This document shows positions 43,151 through 52,624 of a stretch of DNA of 64,000 nt, piece after piece. Location: contig NZ_JASLER010000083.1 in assembly GCF_030151085.1 (NCBI RefSeq), forward strand, positions 1 through 64,000. Reading direction: 5' to 3'. The notes under the pieces are model-generated. The model searched no databases. It saw only the letters and a program-made list of their open reading frames with translations, and was not told the origin of the DNA. Made by a program: the position numbers and the translations under genes. The first letter of the stretch is position 1. Every line of letters begins with the position of its first letter. This DNA is from Bacteroides sp. GTDB taxonomy: Bacteria; Bacteroidota; Bacteroidia; Bacteroidales; Bacteroidaceae.

Positions 43151-43387
43151 CTAATCTCCGTCTGTATTCTTTTCGTATGCACGAACTACCTCCATCGCAG
43201 GCTCATAATCCTTTTCGTTAACGAGTATAGCTACATCTATGGCTGTAGCAGGAAGAGTAAGATTTACAACCATCGCATCTTTGGTAGCGGCTTCAATACC
43301 ATTATCTCCAAGCATAGTTCTTACGAGTTCTGCTTCCCACATTGGACCTGCGAATACTTCAACGAGCTTAGTTTTATCTTCTTTCAT
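43151..43387 (-). CDS. DUF2007-domain protein
   Basis: 78 residues. The DUF2007 pattern is clear: LVEVFAGPMWEAELVRTMLGDNGIEAATKDA, then VAILVNEKDYEPAMEVVRAYE. These are small ferredoxin-like-fold proteins suggested to act in signal transduction or regulation; no target is known. It lies 30 bp upstream of proB on the minus strand. Confidence 0.85.
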   Translation of the reverse strand: MKEDKTKLVEVFAGPMWEAELVRTMLGDNGIEAATKDAMVVNLTLPATAIDVAILVNEKDYEPAMEVVRAYEKNTDGD

Positions 43388-43493
43388 AATCGTATGAATT
43401 TAGAGTTTTTTGTATGACAAATATAACACTTTGTTTTGAATTGACTATTTTATTCTACGAAATAAAGATTAGCCTTCCTCTTAATCTTCCCTG

Positions 43494-44339
43494 TTAGGCT
43501 TCCAGTGAGATTCTCTTCACTGTAACTTCTTCGTTTAAAAAAGTAGATGCAGATTCAATAAACTTATCTTCAGCTTCGGTAGTGCAATAGATACAATTTC
43601 CGCCTTTGGTACAGTTCTTATCTATTTCTGTATGCCGTCGTAAATAATCTTTCAGGCTGGCACCCACTAATTCTCCTTGCGCAACGGTAGTAATGCCTGT
43701 AGGCATATATTGCTGAATCTTAGGAAGTAAAAGCGGATAATGAGTACATCCTAGAATAACTGTGTCTATTTGCTTGTCTTTGGCAAGCAATTCATCAATA
43801 TATTTACGGATGAAATAATCTGTACCTTCACCTTGTGCTTCGTTGTTTTCAACGAGCGGTACCCACATGGGGCAAGCTTCTCCACTAACTTGTATGTCAG
43901 GAAAGAGTTTATGCACTTCCAATGGATAAGATTCTGACTTAATAGTACCTGCTGTAGCAAGTACACCTATGTGACGGCTTTGAGTGATGCTACCGATACA
44001 TTCTACCGTAGGGCGGATAACGCCGAGTACGCGTCGCATGGGGGCAAGTTGTGGAAGGTCGTTTATCTGGATACTTCGTAGCGCTTTGGCCGAAGCTGTA
44101 TTGCAAGCTAGAATGACAAGGTGACAACCCATTTCAAATAATTTGGTAACTGCCTGCAATGTGAATTCGTATACGATGTCGAAAGAGCGGGTACCATACG
44201 GAGTACGTGCATTATCCCCCAAATATATATAGTCGTATTGCGGTAGTGCTTCCCGTATCTTACTCAAAATAGTCAGACCGCCATAACCGGAATCGAATAC
44301 TCCGATGGGTCCTGGGGCAGAAGGTAATATTTGTTTCAT
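43494..44339 (-). CDS. murI: Glutamate racemase
   Basis: Interconverts L- and D-glutamate for peptidoglycan. 281 residues from the ATG at 44339 (MKQILPSAPGPIGVFDSG); the 13 codons upstream are dropped because homologues begin here. Two catalytic cysteines are visible: LVILACNTASAKALR near residue 79 and VILGCTHYPLLLP near 195, with FDSGYGGLTIL at the N-terminus. The C-terminal part has an extra Cys-rich segment, CTKGGNCIYCTTEAEDKFIESAS. A TATCTTTG box is on the minus strand at 44365-44372. Confidence 0.94.
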   Translation of the reverse strand: MKQILPSAPGPIGVFDSGYGGLTILSKIREALPQYDYIYLGDNARTPYGTRSFDIVYEFTLQAVTKLFEMGCHLVILACNTASAKALRSIQINDLPQLAPMRRVLGVIRPTVECIGSITQSRHIGVLATAGTIKSESYPLEVHKLFPDIQVSGEACPMWVPLVENNEAQGEGTDYFIRKYIDELLAKDKQIDTVILGCTHYPLLLPKIQQYMPTGITTVAQGELVGASLKDYLRRHTEIDKNCTKGGNCIYCTTEAEDKFIESASTFLNEEVTVKRISLEA

Positions 44340-44478
44340 ACTTCTAAAAGAATTGTGTACCCTGCAAAGATAATGCAAACCGAGGGCAGAATAAAATGAA
44401 CTTGTTCGTTTTTTATGCAGAGGTGTAGCTTATCTTCGATTTTAATCAAAGATAAAGAAAAGGAATAGGATAATAAAT

Positions 44479-44515
44479 AAAAAGGCACGGACAAAACTGC
44501 CCGTGCCTTTTTATT
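44479..44515. terminator. Terminator at the end of the ompH operon
   Basis: AAAAAGGCACGG (44479-44490) and CCGTGCCTTTTT (44501-44512) form a 12-bp stem with a 10-nt loop. T-rich sequence flanks it on both strands, so it can act for the minus-strand ompH genes. Confidence 0.88.
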
Positions 44516-44537
44516 TATTATAACTTTGAGTGGCTTC

Positions 44538-45044
44538 TTATTTGATGCCTAACTGAGTTTTAACTTTAGCAGTTACATCAGCACTTTGTGTACTTACATA
44601 AGGTATCGGAGTACGAGCCAAGTCAAAGATGTAAACTACACCTTCAGTCTTACCTACAGCCTGAATTGCTTCGTCCAATTTCTTGTAGATAGGAGTCATG
44701 GCATCTTGCTGTGCTTTTTGCATTGCCTGATAAGCTTCTTGTTGGAATTGTTCTTGACGTTGAGCCATATCGTTCAATTCTTTCTGGCGTCTTTCAGAAA
44801 TGTTTTTCGGCAAAGAATCTTGTTGAGCAATAAATTCCTGATACTTCTTGTTGAATTCTTCTTGAGTGCGTTGCATCTCTTCCTGATACTTTTTAGACAT
44901 AGCGTCCAAGTCAGCTTGTGCTTTAGTAAATTCAGGCATAACAGAGATTACCTCTTGAGAATTCATGTGAGCAAATTTTGCTTGTGCCATAGCTCCCAGG
45001 GGGAGGACAAACATAATTACGAATAGTGCGATTTTTTTTAGCAT
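44538..45044 (-). CDS. OmpH/Skp family periplasmic chaperone (second copy)
   Basis: 168 residues; signal peptide ends at AMAQ-A. A long coiled coil (about 45-125, DAMSKKYQEEMQRTQEEFNKKYQEFIAQQDSLPKNISERRQKELNDM) and a C-terminal strand region (GVVYIFDLARTPIPYV) are characteristic. Skp-type trimers carry unfolded outer-membrane proteins to BamA. It is 54 bp downstream of the first ompH. A TACATTTG box lies on the minus strand at 45085-45092. Confidence 0.93.
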   Translation of the reverse strand: MLKKIALFVIMFVLPLGAMAQAKFAHMNSQEVISVMPEFTKAQADLDAMSKKYQEEMQRTQEEFNKKYQEFIAQQDSLPKNISERRQKELNDMAQRQEQFQQEAYQAMQKAQQDAMTPIYKKLDEAIQAVGKTEGVVYIFDLARTPIPYVSTQSADVTAKVKTQLGIK

Positions 45045-45097
45045 AATGTTTATTATTTATTTGAATGATTATTCTGTTGCGGTGCAAATGTATGAAA

Positions 45098-45616
45098 TTA
45101 ATTTGAATATCCTAATCTAGCAAGTACTTCATTGCTGATATCTATACTTGGCGATGCAAAAATTATGCTTGAAGCAGAAGCGCGATCTACTACTACTGCA
45201 TATCCTTTTTCAGTTGCAATCTCTTTCACTACATCGTATATATCATCTTGAATGGGTTGCATCAAACTTTCACGCTTTTTGTATAATTCCCCTTCCGGAC
45301 CAAAGTACTGACGGCGCAGATCGGATACTGATTTCTCTTTCGCAACAATCTCTTCTTCTTTCTTTCCTCTTTGTACTTCAGAAAGAGATGCTATCTGAGA
45401 CTGATAGTTCTTATACATAGTCTTAGCTTCTTCGGCAATCTTTTCAACTTCGCTTTGCCATTTTTTGGAAGCTTGAGCCAGTTCTTCATTTGCACGATCA
45501 TACGCAGGAATATTCTTCAGAATATATTCCGTGTCAATCAAAGCAAACTTTTGAGCATTTGCTGTTACGCCTACGGCTAGCAGCAGAAACATTAATAAAA
45601 CAGTCTTTCTCATCAT
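45098..45616 (-). CDS. OmpH/Skp family periplasmic chaperone (first copy)
   Basis: 172 residues; signal peptide ends at ANAQ-K. The Skp fold: KFALIDTEYILKNIPAYDRANEELAQASKKWQSEVEKIAEEAKTMYKNYQSQIASLSEVQRGKKEEEIVAKEKSV as coiled coil, ending AVVVDRASASSIIFASPSIDISNEVLARLGYSN. 25 bp after bamA on the minus strand, an arrangement typical of outer-membrane assembly operons. Confidence 0.94.
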   Translation of the reverse strand: MMRKTVLLMFLLLAVGVTANAQKFALIDTEYILKNIPAYDRANEELAQASKKWQSEVEKIAEEAKTMYKNYQSQIASLSEVQRGKKEEEIVAKEKSVSDLRRQYFGPEGELYKKRESLMQPIQDDIYDVVKEIATEKGYAVVVDRASASSIIFASPSIDISNEVLARLGYSN

Positions 45617-45640
45617 AACGTCTGGTTTTTGTGAAACGAA

Positions 45641-48280
45641 TTAGAATTCTTGACCTAAGATAAAGTGGAATTGGCTACCACCATAGTCTGAACGTCCAAA
45701 TACTTTGTCGAAACCGTAAGCCCAGTCAATACCCATCATACCAATCATCGGGAGGAAGATGCGGACACCGACACCGGCAGAACGCTTCAAGTCAAACGGA
45801 TTGAACTTGTTAACGTCTTGCCAAGCATTACCTGCTTCGACGAATGTTAACGCATAAATACTAGTACTTGTTTCCAACATCAACGGATATCTTAATTCCA
45901 GACCGAGACGGGTATAAGCATAACCTTCATAACCGTACGGGGTCAATGAGCTGTTTTCGTAACCACGAAGAGCGACACTTTCCGTTGCATAACTGGAATA
46001 ACCGGTCATACCGTCACCACCTACGTCGAATGTTTCAAACGGAGACTTCTTATATTTATTGTAGTGTCCCAACAAACCAAATTCTACACGACCCATCAAT
46101 ACCGGAGTACGTTTTACTGTAACAGGGTCCATCAACGGAATATAGATTTTTGATTTGAATTTCCACTTGTGGTATTCAATCCATTTATGCATCTTATTCA
46201 TGTCATCCTGGTTGCTGGTGCTGTACTTGCTGTAATCTTTGCCGTCAAACAGTGAGTAAGGCGGTGTAATCTGTGCAGACAGTGAGAATTCAGAACCTTG
46301 ACGCGGATAAATAGGATTATCAACTGAGCTACGAGACAAAGTCAGGTTCAAACTCAAGTTGTTACACTTACCGTTTGTTACGGGGAAGTATTGCCAATCA
46401 CTAAGGATATAGCGTTGGTATGACAACTCAGCAGTAAACTGGAAGTAGTCATCCGGCCATTTCAGACGTTTACCGAACATTACGGCAAGACCATACATCT
46501 GGATAGACTTATCAGGGTCGTAATAGTTTTCGTAGTTATTATAGTTACCGTAGTTGTACTGTCCATAACCATACATACCGCTGTAATAGCTGTTGTAGTA
46601 GTTATTCATATATGCCGAGTTGTAGTAACGACTACTGATGTCAGTCTGTCTGGAGTAGAATGCCGATACGGAGAACGCATTCGGACGTTTACCACCAAAC
46701 CACGGATCATAGAATGAAACACTATAAGATTGGTAATATTTGGCATTTGTCTGACCACTTACTGTCAAAGTCTGCCCATCACCTTGTGGTAAAATACCAC
46801 GGTAGTTTTCACCCGGATGCAGCAAGTTGGCAAGAGAGAAGTTAGTGAACTTCAAACTTAACTTACCGATGATACCCGTTTGTCCCCAACCGGCGGAGAA
46901 TTCTACCTGGTCATTGGCCTTAGAAACGAGGTCGTAACCGATATCAACAGTACCGTCTTCCGGTCTTGGTTGGATGTCCGGTTTGATTTGTTCAGGGTCA
47001 AAGTGTCCCATTTGCTGAATTTCACGCATAGAACGCATCAAGTCTTCACGACTGAACAACTCACCCGGACGGGTACGAAGTTCACGGCGTACTACGTTTT
47101 CGTACAAACGGTCATTACCATTGATACTTACTTTGTTGATAGTTGCCTGACGACCTTCGAAGATACGCATTTCAAGGTCGATAGAGTCGCCTACAATATT
47201 TACTTCTACCGGTTCGAGGCTATAGAATAAGTAACCGTTGTTATAGTATAGGTTACCGATAGCATCCTCATCAGTAGAGGTACGTTCGGTCAATAATTTC
47301 TGGTTGTAAACGTCACCCTTCTTCATACGGAGCATGAAGTTCAATTGTTCCGAAGGATACAAAGTGTTACCCACCCAAGTTACATTACGGAGGTAATATT
47401 TCTGTCCTTCATCAATTTGCATAAAGATATCTACAGTACGGTCATCATAAGGCTTGATACTATCTTTCACAATGATTGCATCACGATAACCTAATTCGTT
47501 ATACTTGTCGATAATCAGTTGCTTGTCTTCTTCGTATTTGTCTTCTATAAACTTCTTAGTACGGAAAAGATTAAGTAACTTACCTTTCTCATTGGTTTTC
47601 TTCATCACACGTTTCAACTTATTGGTCTTGATGGCCTCGTTGCCGACGATGGTGATTTGGTGTACCTTTACTTTTTCTTTCTTGTCAATGTTAATGTCGA
47701 CGAATACTTGATTTTCTTTCGAAGTATCATCCTTTTGAGTAATGATAACCTCTGCATTCTTAAAACCTTTGTCGTCAAAATAACGCTTAATCAAAGTCTT
47801 GGCACGGTCTATCAGGTTGGGAGTGATTTGTCCACCCTTTATCACACCAATTTTGTTTTCCAGATCTTCGCGCTCAGACTTTTTCACTCCATGAAAGCGA
47901 ATGTCAGAAACACGAGGACGCATGGTAAGACGGATAGTCAACCAAATTTGATCGCCATCTATCTTGTCTGCGGTAATTTCAACGTCGGAGAATAAACCAT
48001 GTCGCCAGTAGCGTTTACAAGCTTGGGTAATTTCGTCACCTGGCACAGTGATGGTTTGTCCTTTTGATAAGCCGGACAATCCGATAATTACATAGTCCTC
48101 ATAGTTTTGGGCTCCTTCAACTTTGATGTCTGCTATTTCATACTTCTTGGGTGTTCCCGAGTAGAGGATGACCGGTTTCTCGGTTTCATCGGTGCTGTTT
48201 GAGTCCTGTGCTGCAGTAGTCAGTACGCAGCCGAAAAGGCAGATAAACGTTACGAATATGGAGAAAATACGATAATGCAT
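45641..48280 (-). CDS. bamA: Outer membrane protein assembly factor BamA
   Basis: Central pore of the machinery that folds outer-membrane beta-barrels. 879 residues: signal peptide (ends TTAAQ-D), five POTRA domains (about 50-470, e.g. YEIADIKVEGAQNYEDYVIIGLSGL) and a 16-strand barrel ending in SDYGGSQFHFILGQEF. A Tyr/Asn/Gly-rich low-complexity stretch (about residues 550-590, with SYYSGMYGYGQYNYGNYNNY) lies in the barrel half, probably a surface loop. Downstream are the two ompH genes; upstream is uppS. Confidence 0.96.
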   Translation of the reverse strand: MHYRIFSIFVTFICLFGCVLTTAAQDSNSTDETEKPVILYSGTPKKYEIADIKVEGAQNYEDYVIIGLSGLSKGQTITVPGDEITQACKRYWRHGLFSDVEITADKIDGDQIWLTIRLTMRPRVSDIRFHGVKKSEREDLENKIGVIKGGQITPNLIDRAKTLIKRYFDDKGFKNAEVIITQKDDTSKENQVFVDINIDKKEKVKVHQITIVGNEAIKTNKLKRVMKKTNEKGKLLNLFRTKKFIEDKYEEDKQLIIDKYNELGYRDAIIVKDSIKPYDDRTVDIFMQIDEGQKYYLRNVTWVGNTLYPSEQLNFMLRMKKGDVYNQKLLTERTSTDEDAIGNLYYNNGYLFYSLEPVEVNIVGDSIDLEMRIFEGRQATINKVSINGNDRLYENVVRRELRTRPGELFSREDLMRSMREIQQMGHFDPEQIKPDIQPRPEDGTVDIGYDLVSKANDQVEFSAGWGQTGIIGKLSLKFTNFSLANLLHPGENYRGILPQGDGQTLTVSGQTNAKYYQSYSVSFYDPWFGGKRPNAFSVSAFYSRQTDISSRYYNSAYMNNYYNSYYSGMYGYGQYNYGNYNNYENYYDPDKSIQMYGLAVMFGKRLKWPDDYFQFTAELSYQRYILSDWQYFPVTNGKCNNLSLNLTLSRSSVDNPIYPRQGSEFSLSAQITPPYSLFDGKDYSKYSTSNQDDMNKMHKWIEYHKWKFKSKIYIPLMDPVTVKRTPVLMGRVEFGLLGHYNKYKKSPFETFDVGGDGMTGYSSYATESVALRGYENSSLTPYGYEGYAYTRLGLELRYPLMLETSTSIYALTFVEAGNAWQDVNKFNPFDLKRSAGVGVRIFLPMIGMMGIDWAYGFDKVFGRSDYGGSQFHFILGQEF

Positions 48281-48346
48281 TATTTTATGAATTACAAATT
48301 ACAAGTTATGTGTTATCTTATTTATTACTTATTTTCAAATAGGTGT

Positions 48347-49081
48347 TCAACTAATTTGTTCACTGGTTTTGCCAAATCTGCGCTCGCGCTTCTGATAGTC
48401 GAGAATCGCTTTACAAAGCTCTTCTTCGCGGAAGTCGGGCCAGTAAGTGTCGCAGAAGTACAGCTCAGAATAAGCACATTGCCAAAGCAAATAATTGCTC
48501 AGGCGAATCTCGCCTCCGGTGCGTATAAGCAGGTCAGGGTCGGGCATAAAATTAGTAGTCAGGTGTTGTGAAATCAACTCGCTACTAATTTGTTCGGGGC
48601 TTAATTCCCCTTGTTGTACCAGAATTGCTATTTGTCGGGTAGCTTCCGTTAACTCCCATTGGGAAGAATAACTGAGTGCAAGCACCAGACACATTCCTGT
48701 GTTATGTGAAGTATGTTCTACGCAGGCGTTTAATCGCTGCTGAACATGCGTCGGTAACTTATCAATATCTCCAATCACACGAAAACTGATATTGTTCTTC
48801 ATAAACGTCTCTTCCTCGATAGAGTCAAAGAGCAAGCCCATAAGAGCGGCTACTTCGTTGGAAGGACGATTCCAATTTTCGGTAGAGAACGTGTATAAAG
48901 TCAGATACTTGATGCCTAGCCTGGCAGCTTCTTCTGCAATGATATGCACGGTTTCTGCACCGACCTGATGTCCATAGCTACGCTCATGTTCGCGTTGCTT
49001 GGCCCATCGTCCGTTACCGTCCATGATAATTGCTACATGCCGGGGTATCCGATTTAAATCAATTTGTTCTTTGTATAGCAT
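48347..49081 (-). CDS. uppS: Isoprenyl transferase (undecaprenyl diphosphate synthase)
   Basis: Makes the C55 lipid carrier for cell wall and surface glycans. 244 residues: HVAIIMDGNGRWAKQREHERSYGHQVGAETV near residue 15, YLTLYTFSTENWNRPSNEVAALM near 60, and DLLIRTGGEIRLSNYLLWQCAYSELYFCDTYWPDF near 185. The catalytic Asp is in IIMDGNGR. Placed between the DUF6242 lipoprotein and bamA on the minus strand. Confidence 0.96.
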   Translation of the reverse strand: MLYKEQIDLNRIPRHVAIIMDGNGRWAKQREHERSYGHQVGAETVHIIAEEAARLGIKYLTLYTFSTENWNRPSNEVAALMGLLFDSIEEETFMKNNISFRVIGDIDKLPTHVQQRLNACVEHTSHNTGMCLVLALSYSSQWELTEATRQIAILVQQGELSPEQISSELISQHLTTNFMPDPDLLIRTGGEIRLSNYLLWQCAYSELYFCDTYWPDFREEELCKAILDYQKRERRFGKTSEQIS

Positions 49082-49157
49082 CTCTTTTTAGTTGTTACAT
49101 TCTCTGCATCTCGAGTCGCTTTATTCTTTATTATATAGGGCGGCAAAATCTTGACGG

Positions 49158-50537
49158 TTATTGCAGTTTAAACCCCAGTCTGTTGAGACGACCGCGCCAT
49201 ACCTCGTTCTTGGTGCCTTCCCCACCAAATATTACCCAAATATAACCTCTTCTGTCAGCAGGGTCCGCAGTAACAGGATCCACTACGATGGTGTAGGGCG
49301 TTCTACCTTTGAACGTTTCATTTAATAAGAATTTCTTTTCGGTCTTAGTCCATGCTATGCCTGCTATAGACGAATAAATAGCATCCATATTACCTCCAAA
49401 ACAGTAGAGACTACCGCCATAGTAGGTTACAAAAGGATTCTCCATCGCTGGACAAGCTGTGCTGGGAGTACTGCCGTCATTGAGATTAGCCCAACCTTTA
49501 CCGTCCATTGAGAACCAAAGGTTAGTCTGCTTATCTGTTGCTTGTGGCATACCGGTGATTACGACTTTATCAACGCCATTGGCAGTAGTAAGTGCAGTAG
49601 AATAGATGTTTTCAGTTGGGAATTCCTCAGGAACTATTTCGGTGTCTTTAGTTTCCCATGTTTGTCCGTCTTTGGTGATACAGAACTGATAAAGACCATC
49701 GCTGTTTTTCAGAATTCCAACCAGTGTAGCCGATTGATCATTAATCTCATTTTGAGAGAAACAAGCTACCAAAGCTTTAACATCCGTACTCAATCCGTTG
49801 ACTTTTTCCCAAGTACTACCATCAGCTGAAGAGTATACATCACCTCTTTCAGTTTTACTTCCGGTAATCATATATAGCTTTTCCTGAAAGTTTATTAAGG
49901 AAGAAAGTTTAGCATTCGAAGGTAGATTGGTTACAGATACTTTGCTCCAACCGTTATTTAAAGGTAATGCAGATCTCTTGTACATTGTTGTGTTAGAAGT
50001 GTATACCAGTAATTTATTGTCCAAAATGACAACTTTGGGTTTTCCTTGGATAGGCGTTTCAGAGAATGCATCCACCTTTGTCCAGTTTAATGAATCAGGA
50101 TCTTGGTGATGTACTCTTACGTCCAGATAGTATGGGCGGTTATTAGTACCATCTGCTGCGTGAACAATGAATTTCATACCTGTCTTTTCGGGTTTGTTCA
50201 CGGCAGGTCTTAAATCTACGGAGTCTTTCATTAAGAACAGGGTGTCAGTAGGAGAACCAGCGGTTATCCAGCCCGTTACAGAAAATGTATCTACCAATAT
50301 ACGACCAAGGATACTATCAGAATTAGAGCCGACCGGCATTGAATCCTTGTTATAGATTAATCTGTTAAGTTGGTCAATCGAAAATTTGTAATGTCTGCCA
50401 TATACGGTGTCAAGGCCAAAGGCATGTACAGTAGCGTCGGAGCTAAATTCGGTATTGTTGTCGGAATCCAGACATGAACTCATGGCTATAGACACAATCA
50501 GAAAACTCACAATAACTGATAAAAACTTTATTCTCAT
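49158..50537 (-). CDS. DUF6242-type lipoprotein
   Basis: 459 residues; lipobox VSIAMSSC-L near residue 22. N-terminal part with DATVHAFGLDTVYGRHYKFSIDQLNRLIYNKDSMPVG and then a beta-propeller-like region with repeated W..V..F and S.DG..W units (SADGSTWEKV, TKDGQTWETK, SMDGKGWANL). The family is common next to uppS-bamA in Bacteroides; its function is unknown. A TATTTTTG box lies upstream on the minus strand (50566-50573). Confidence 0.84.
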   Translation of the reverse strand: MRIKFLSVIVSFLIVSIAMSSCLDSDNNTEFSSDATVHAFGLDTVYGRHYKFSIDQLNRLIYNKDSMPVGSNSDSILGRILVDTFSVTGWITAGSPTDTLFLMKDSVDLRPAVNKPEKTGMKFIVHAADGTNNRPYYLDVRVHHQDPDSLNWTKVDAFSETPIQGKPKVVILDNKLLVYTSNTTMYKRSALPLNNGWSKVSVTNLPSNAKLSSLINFQEKLYMITGSKTERGDVYSSADGSTWEKVNGLSTDVKALVACFSQNEINDQSATLVGILKNSDGLYQFCITKDGQTWETKDTEIVPEEFPTENIYSTALTTANGVDKVVITGMPQATDKQTNLWFSMDGKGWANLNDGSTPSTACPAMENPFVTYYGGSLYCFGGNMDAIYSSIAGIAWTKTEKKFLLNETFKGRTPYTIVVDPVTADPADRRGYIWVIFGGEGTKNEVWRGRLNRLGFKLQ

Positions 50538-50565
50538 TTGAAAGTTAGTGTTTATTTACAAGTTG

Positions 50566-50573
50566 CAAAAATA
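50566..50573 (-). promoter_or_regulatory. -7 box of the DUF6242 lipoprotein gene
   Basis: Read on the minus strand this is TATTTTTG, matching TAnnTTTG, 28 bp upstream of the ATG. Confidence 0.45.
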
Positions 50574-50649
50574 GGAACATTTTTTTCTATAAACAGCATT
50601 GCGGGGAAGTTTTATATAAAATTATAGATAATATACCCCATTTTCTCGA

Positions 50650-50672
50650 TAAAAAAGCCCAAAAATGAGGCT
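50650..50672 (-). terminator. Short terminator at the ribD stop
   Basis: Minus-strand AGCC/GGCT stem (50656-50659 with 50669-50672) followed by six T. The stem overlaps the stop codon of ribD. The stem is only 4 bp, so the call is weak. Confidence 0.45.
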
Positions 50673-51732
50673 ATTGGCTGATTCTTTCGGCAGTGTAATG
50701 TCGAAAACTCCTGTCGAAAGATTGTTCAATCGCATAAGGAATTTTATCGCTGATTTCAGGTGATTTAACACCGGAATGGAGCAATATAGGTGTCTCTTCT
50801 ATAAATATTTCATCCCATAAGCCTGCATCTATGAAAGATTGCAATAACAGACTGCCTCCTTCTACAAGAAGTGATTGCAAACCACGGGAGTATAAAATTT
50901 CCATTATTTGGGGTAGAATGTCTTGTTGAAAATCAATTGTGAGATACTCAATATTGAATTTTGATTCTTGTGTTGCTTCAGTGAATACAAGAGTAGGAGT
51001 GCTACCGTCGAACAAATGTAAATCCGAAGGTAGGCTCAAGCCCCGGTCAATAACAATCCGAACGGGTGAACGTCCTTGCCAGTGGCGCACGTTCAGACTT
51101 GGATTGTCTAATTTTGCTGTATGGGTGCCTACCATAATGGTGCTGTGTTCTGCTCGCTTTTTATGCACTAACATTGAAGTGAGTGGAGTCGAAAGAATAA
51201 CAGGACTTCCTTCAGTGCGACATTTATCTATGAATTTGTCCGCGGATTCCGCCCATTTTAGTGTGATATAGGGGCGGCGTTGTATATGGAAGGTGATAAA
51301 CCTGCGGATAAGGTCTTTACATTCCTTTTCTAATACTCCGACAATTACTTCTCGCCCTGCATCTTTCAACTTTTGAATGCCTCGTCCTGCTACTTTCGAA
51401 AAAGGGTCTTGGCAGCCGATGACAATACGGGGAATTTGTTTTTCGATAATTAAGTCTGCACACGGAGGTGTCTTGCCATAGTGTGAACAAGGTTCCAAAG
51501 TAACATAAATAGTAGAACGCCTGAGCAATGATGTGTCTTTTACAGAACGAATTGCGTTGACTTCGGCGTGTGCTTCTCCGCAACGTATATGGCAGCCTTC
51601 ACCAATTATCTTTCCGTCACAAACGATGATTGCTCCTACCATTGGGTTAGGTGCAACGTTGCATTGTCCGTTTTGGGCCAATTGAATGCTACGCCACATG
51701 TATTTCTCTTCTTCAAAACTCCCTTCTGTCAT
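50671..51732 (-). CDS. ribD: Bifunctional riboflavin deaminase/reductase RibD
   Basis: Converts the GTP cyclohydrolase product toward 5-amino-6-ribitylamino-uracil. 353 residues from the ATG at 51732 (MTEGSFEEEKYMWRSI); 5 codons upstream are possible. Deaminase: GEAHAEVNAI (about residue 56, catalytic Glu) and TLEPCSHYGKTPPCADLI (zinc cysteines, about 81-90). Reductase: ITLKWAESADKFID near 160, GTHTAKLDNPSLNVRHW near 205 and VEGGSLLLQSFI near 295. It is divergent from prmC; the prmC -33 box starts at the base after its ATG. Confidence 0.95.
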   Translation of the reverse strand: MTEGSFEEEKYMWRSIQLAQNGQCNVAPNPMVGAIIVCDGKIIGEGCHIRCGEAHAEVNAIRSVKDTSLLRRSTIYVTLEPCSHYGKTPPCADLIIEKQIPRIVIGCQDPFSKVAGRGIQKLKDAGREVIVGVLEKECKDLIRRFITFHIQRRPYITLKWAESADKFIDKCRTEGSPVILSTPLTSMLVHKKRAEHSTIMVGTHTAKLDNPSLNVRHWQGRSPVRIVIDRGLSLPSDLHLFDGSTPTLVFTEATQESKFNIEYLTIDFQQDILPQIMEILYSRGLQSLLVEGGSLLLQSFIDAGLWDEIFIEETPILLHSGVKSPEISDKIPYAIEQSFDRSFRHYTAERISQ

Positions 51733-51765
51733 TTTGGTGTAAATCAAAATATATTATTACTTTTG
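51733..51765 (+). promoter_or_regulatory. Two-box promoter of prmC-recX
   Basis: TTTG at 51733-51736, 21 bp, TACTTTTG at 51758-51765: an exact fit to TTTG-N19-21-TAnnTTTG. The ATG of prmC is 22 bp further on. Confidence 0.85.
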
Positions 51766-51787
51766 CAGTCCGATAAAAAAGACTTCA

Positions 51788-52624
51788 ATGAATGTAACCA
51801 ACTCATACATTCGCAATGCCTTGCAGAAGTGTTACTCCGCGCAAGAAGCTGCCAATCTTTCCCGCATCATCTGCTGTGAGATGCTGGGACAGAGTACGAT
51901 TGATTATTATTTGGGCAAAGATATAATTTTATCCCCAAAAGAAACACAGGAATTAGAAAGCATTCTCATTCGTTTGTGTAATTTTGAGCCGATACAATAT
52001 GTACAAGGCTTTGCCTATTTCCTCGGACGTACGTTTCTGGTTGCCCCCGGAGTATTGATCCCGCGTCCTGAAACAGACGAACTTGTAGAAATTATATTGA
52101 AGGAGATCTCTGCAAATGCCCGCATTCTTGATATTGGTACAGGTAGTGGTTGCATTGCAGTCTCTTTATCAAAAGAACTTCCGAAAGCACAAGTTACAGC
52201 TTGGGATATTTCGGAAGAAGCACTTGCTATTTCTCGCCGGAACAATGAGATGTTGCAGGCTTCCGTTAATTTCGTTTTATGTGATGTGTTGACCTGCCAA
52301 CCAACCTTGCAGGAACGCTATGATGTGATAGTTAGCAACCCACCTTATGTAATGGAAGCGGAGAAGCTAGAAATGGAACGAAATGTGTTGGATTGGGAAC
52401 CTTCTTTAGCTTTGTTTGTTCCCGATACTGATCCACTCCGTTTTTATCGCTGCATTGCGGAACTGGGATTGGTAATGCTTGAATCGTGCGGTAAACTTTA
52501 TTTTGAAATCAACCGGGCATTCGGGAAAGCGACCGTTGCTATGTTGCTCGAACTAGGCTATTCGAGTGCCCATATCCAAAAAGATATTTCCGGTAACGAC
52601 CGGTTTGTAATTGCAAAACGATGA
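51788..52624 (+). CDS. prmC: Peptide chain release factor N5-glutamine methyltransferase
   Basis: Methylates the GGQ glutamine of RF1/RF2. 278 residues: an N-terminal helical bundle, then PGVLIPRPETDELVEIIL near residue 92, the SAM motif ILDIGTGSGCIAVSLSKELP near 115, and the catalytic NPPY motif in YDVIVSNPPYVMEAEK (about 185). The gene overlaps recX by 4 bp. Confidence 0.96.
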   Translation: MNVTNSYIRNALQKCYSAQEAANLSRIICCEMLGQSTIDYYLGKDIILSPKETQELESILIRLCNFEPIQYVQGFAYFLGRTFLVAPGVLIPRPETDELVEIILKEISANARILDIGTGSGCIAVSLSKELPKAQVTAWDISEEALAISRRNNEMLQASVNFVLCDVLTCQPTLQERYDVIVSNPPYVMEAEKLEMERNVLDWEPSLALFVPDTDPLRFYRCIAELGLVMLESCGKLYFEINRAFGKATVAMLLELGYSSAHIQKDISGNDRFVIAKR

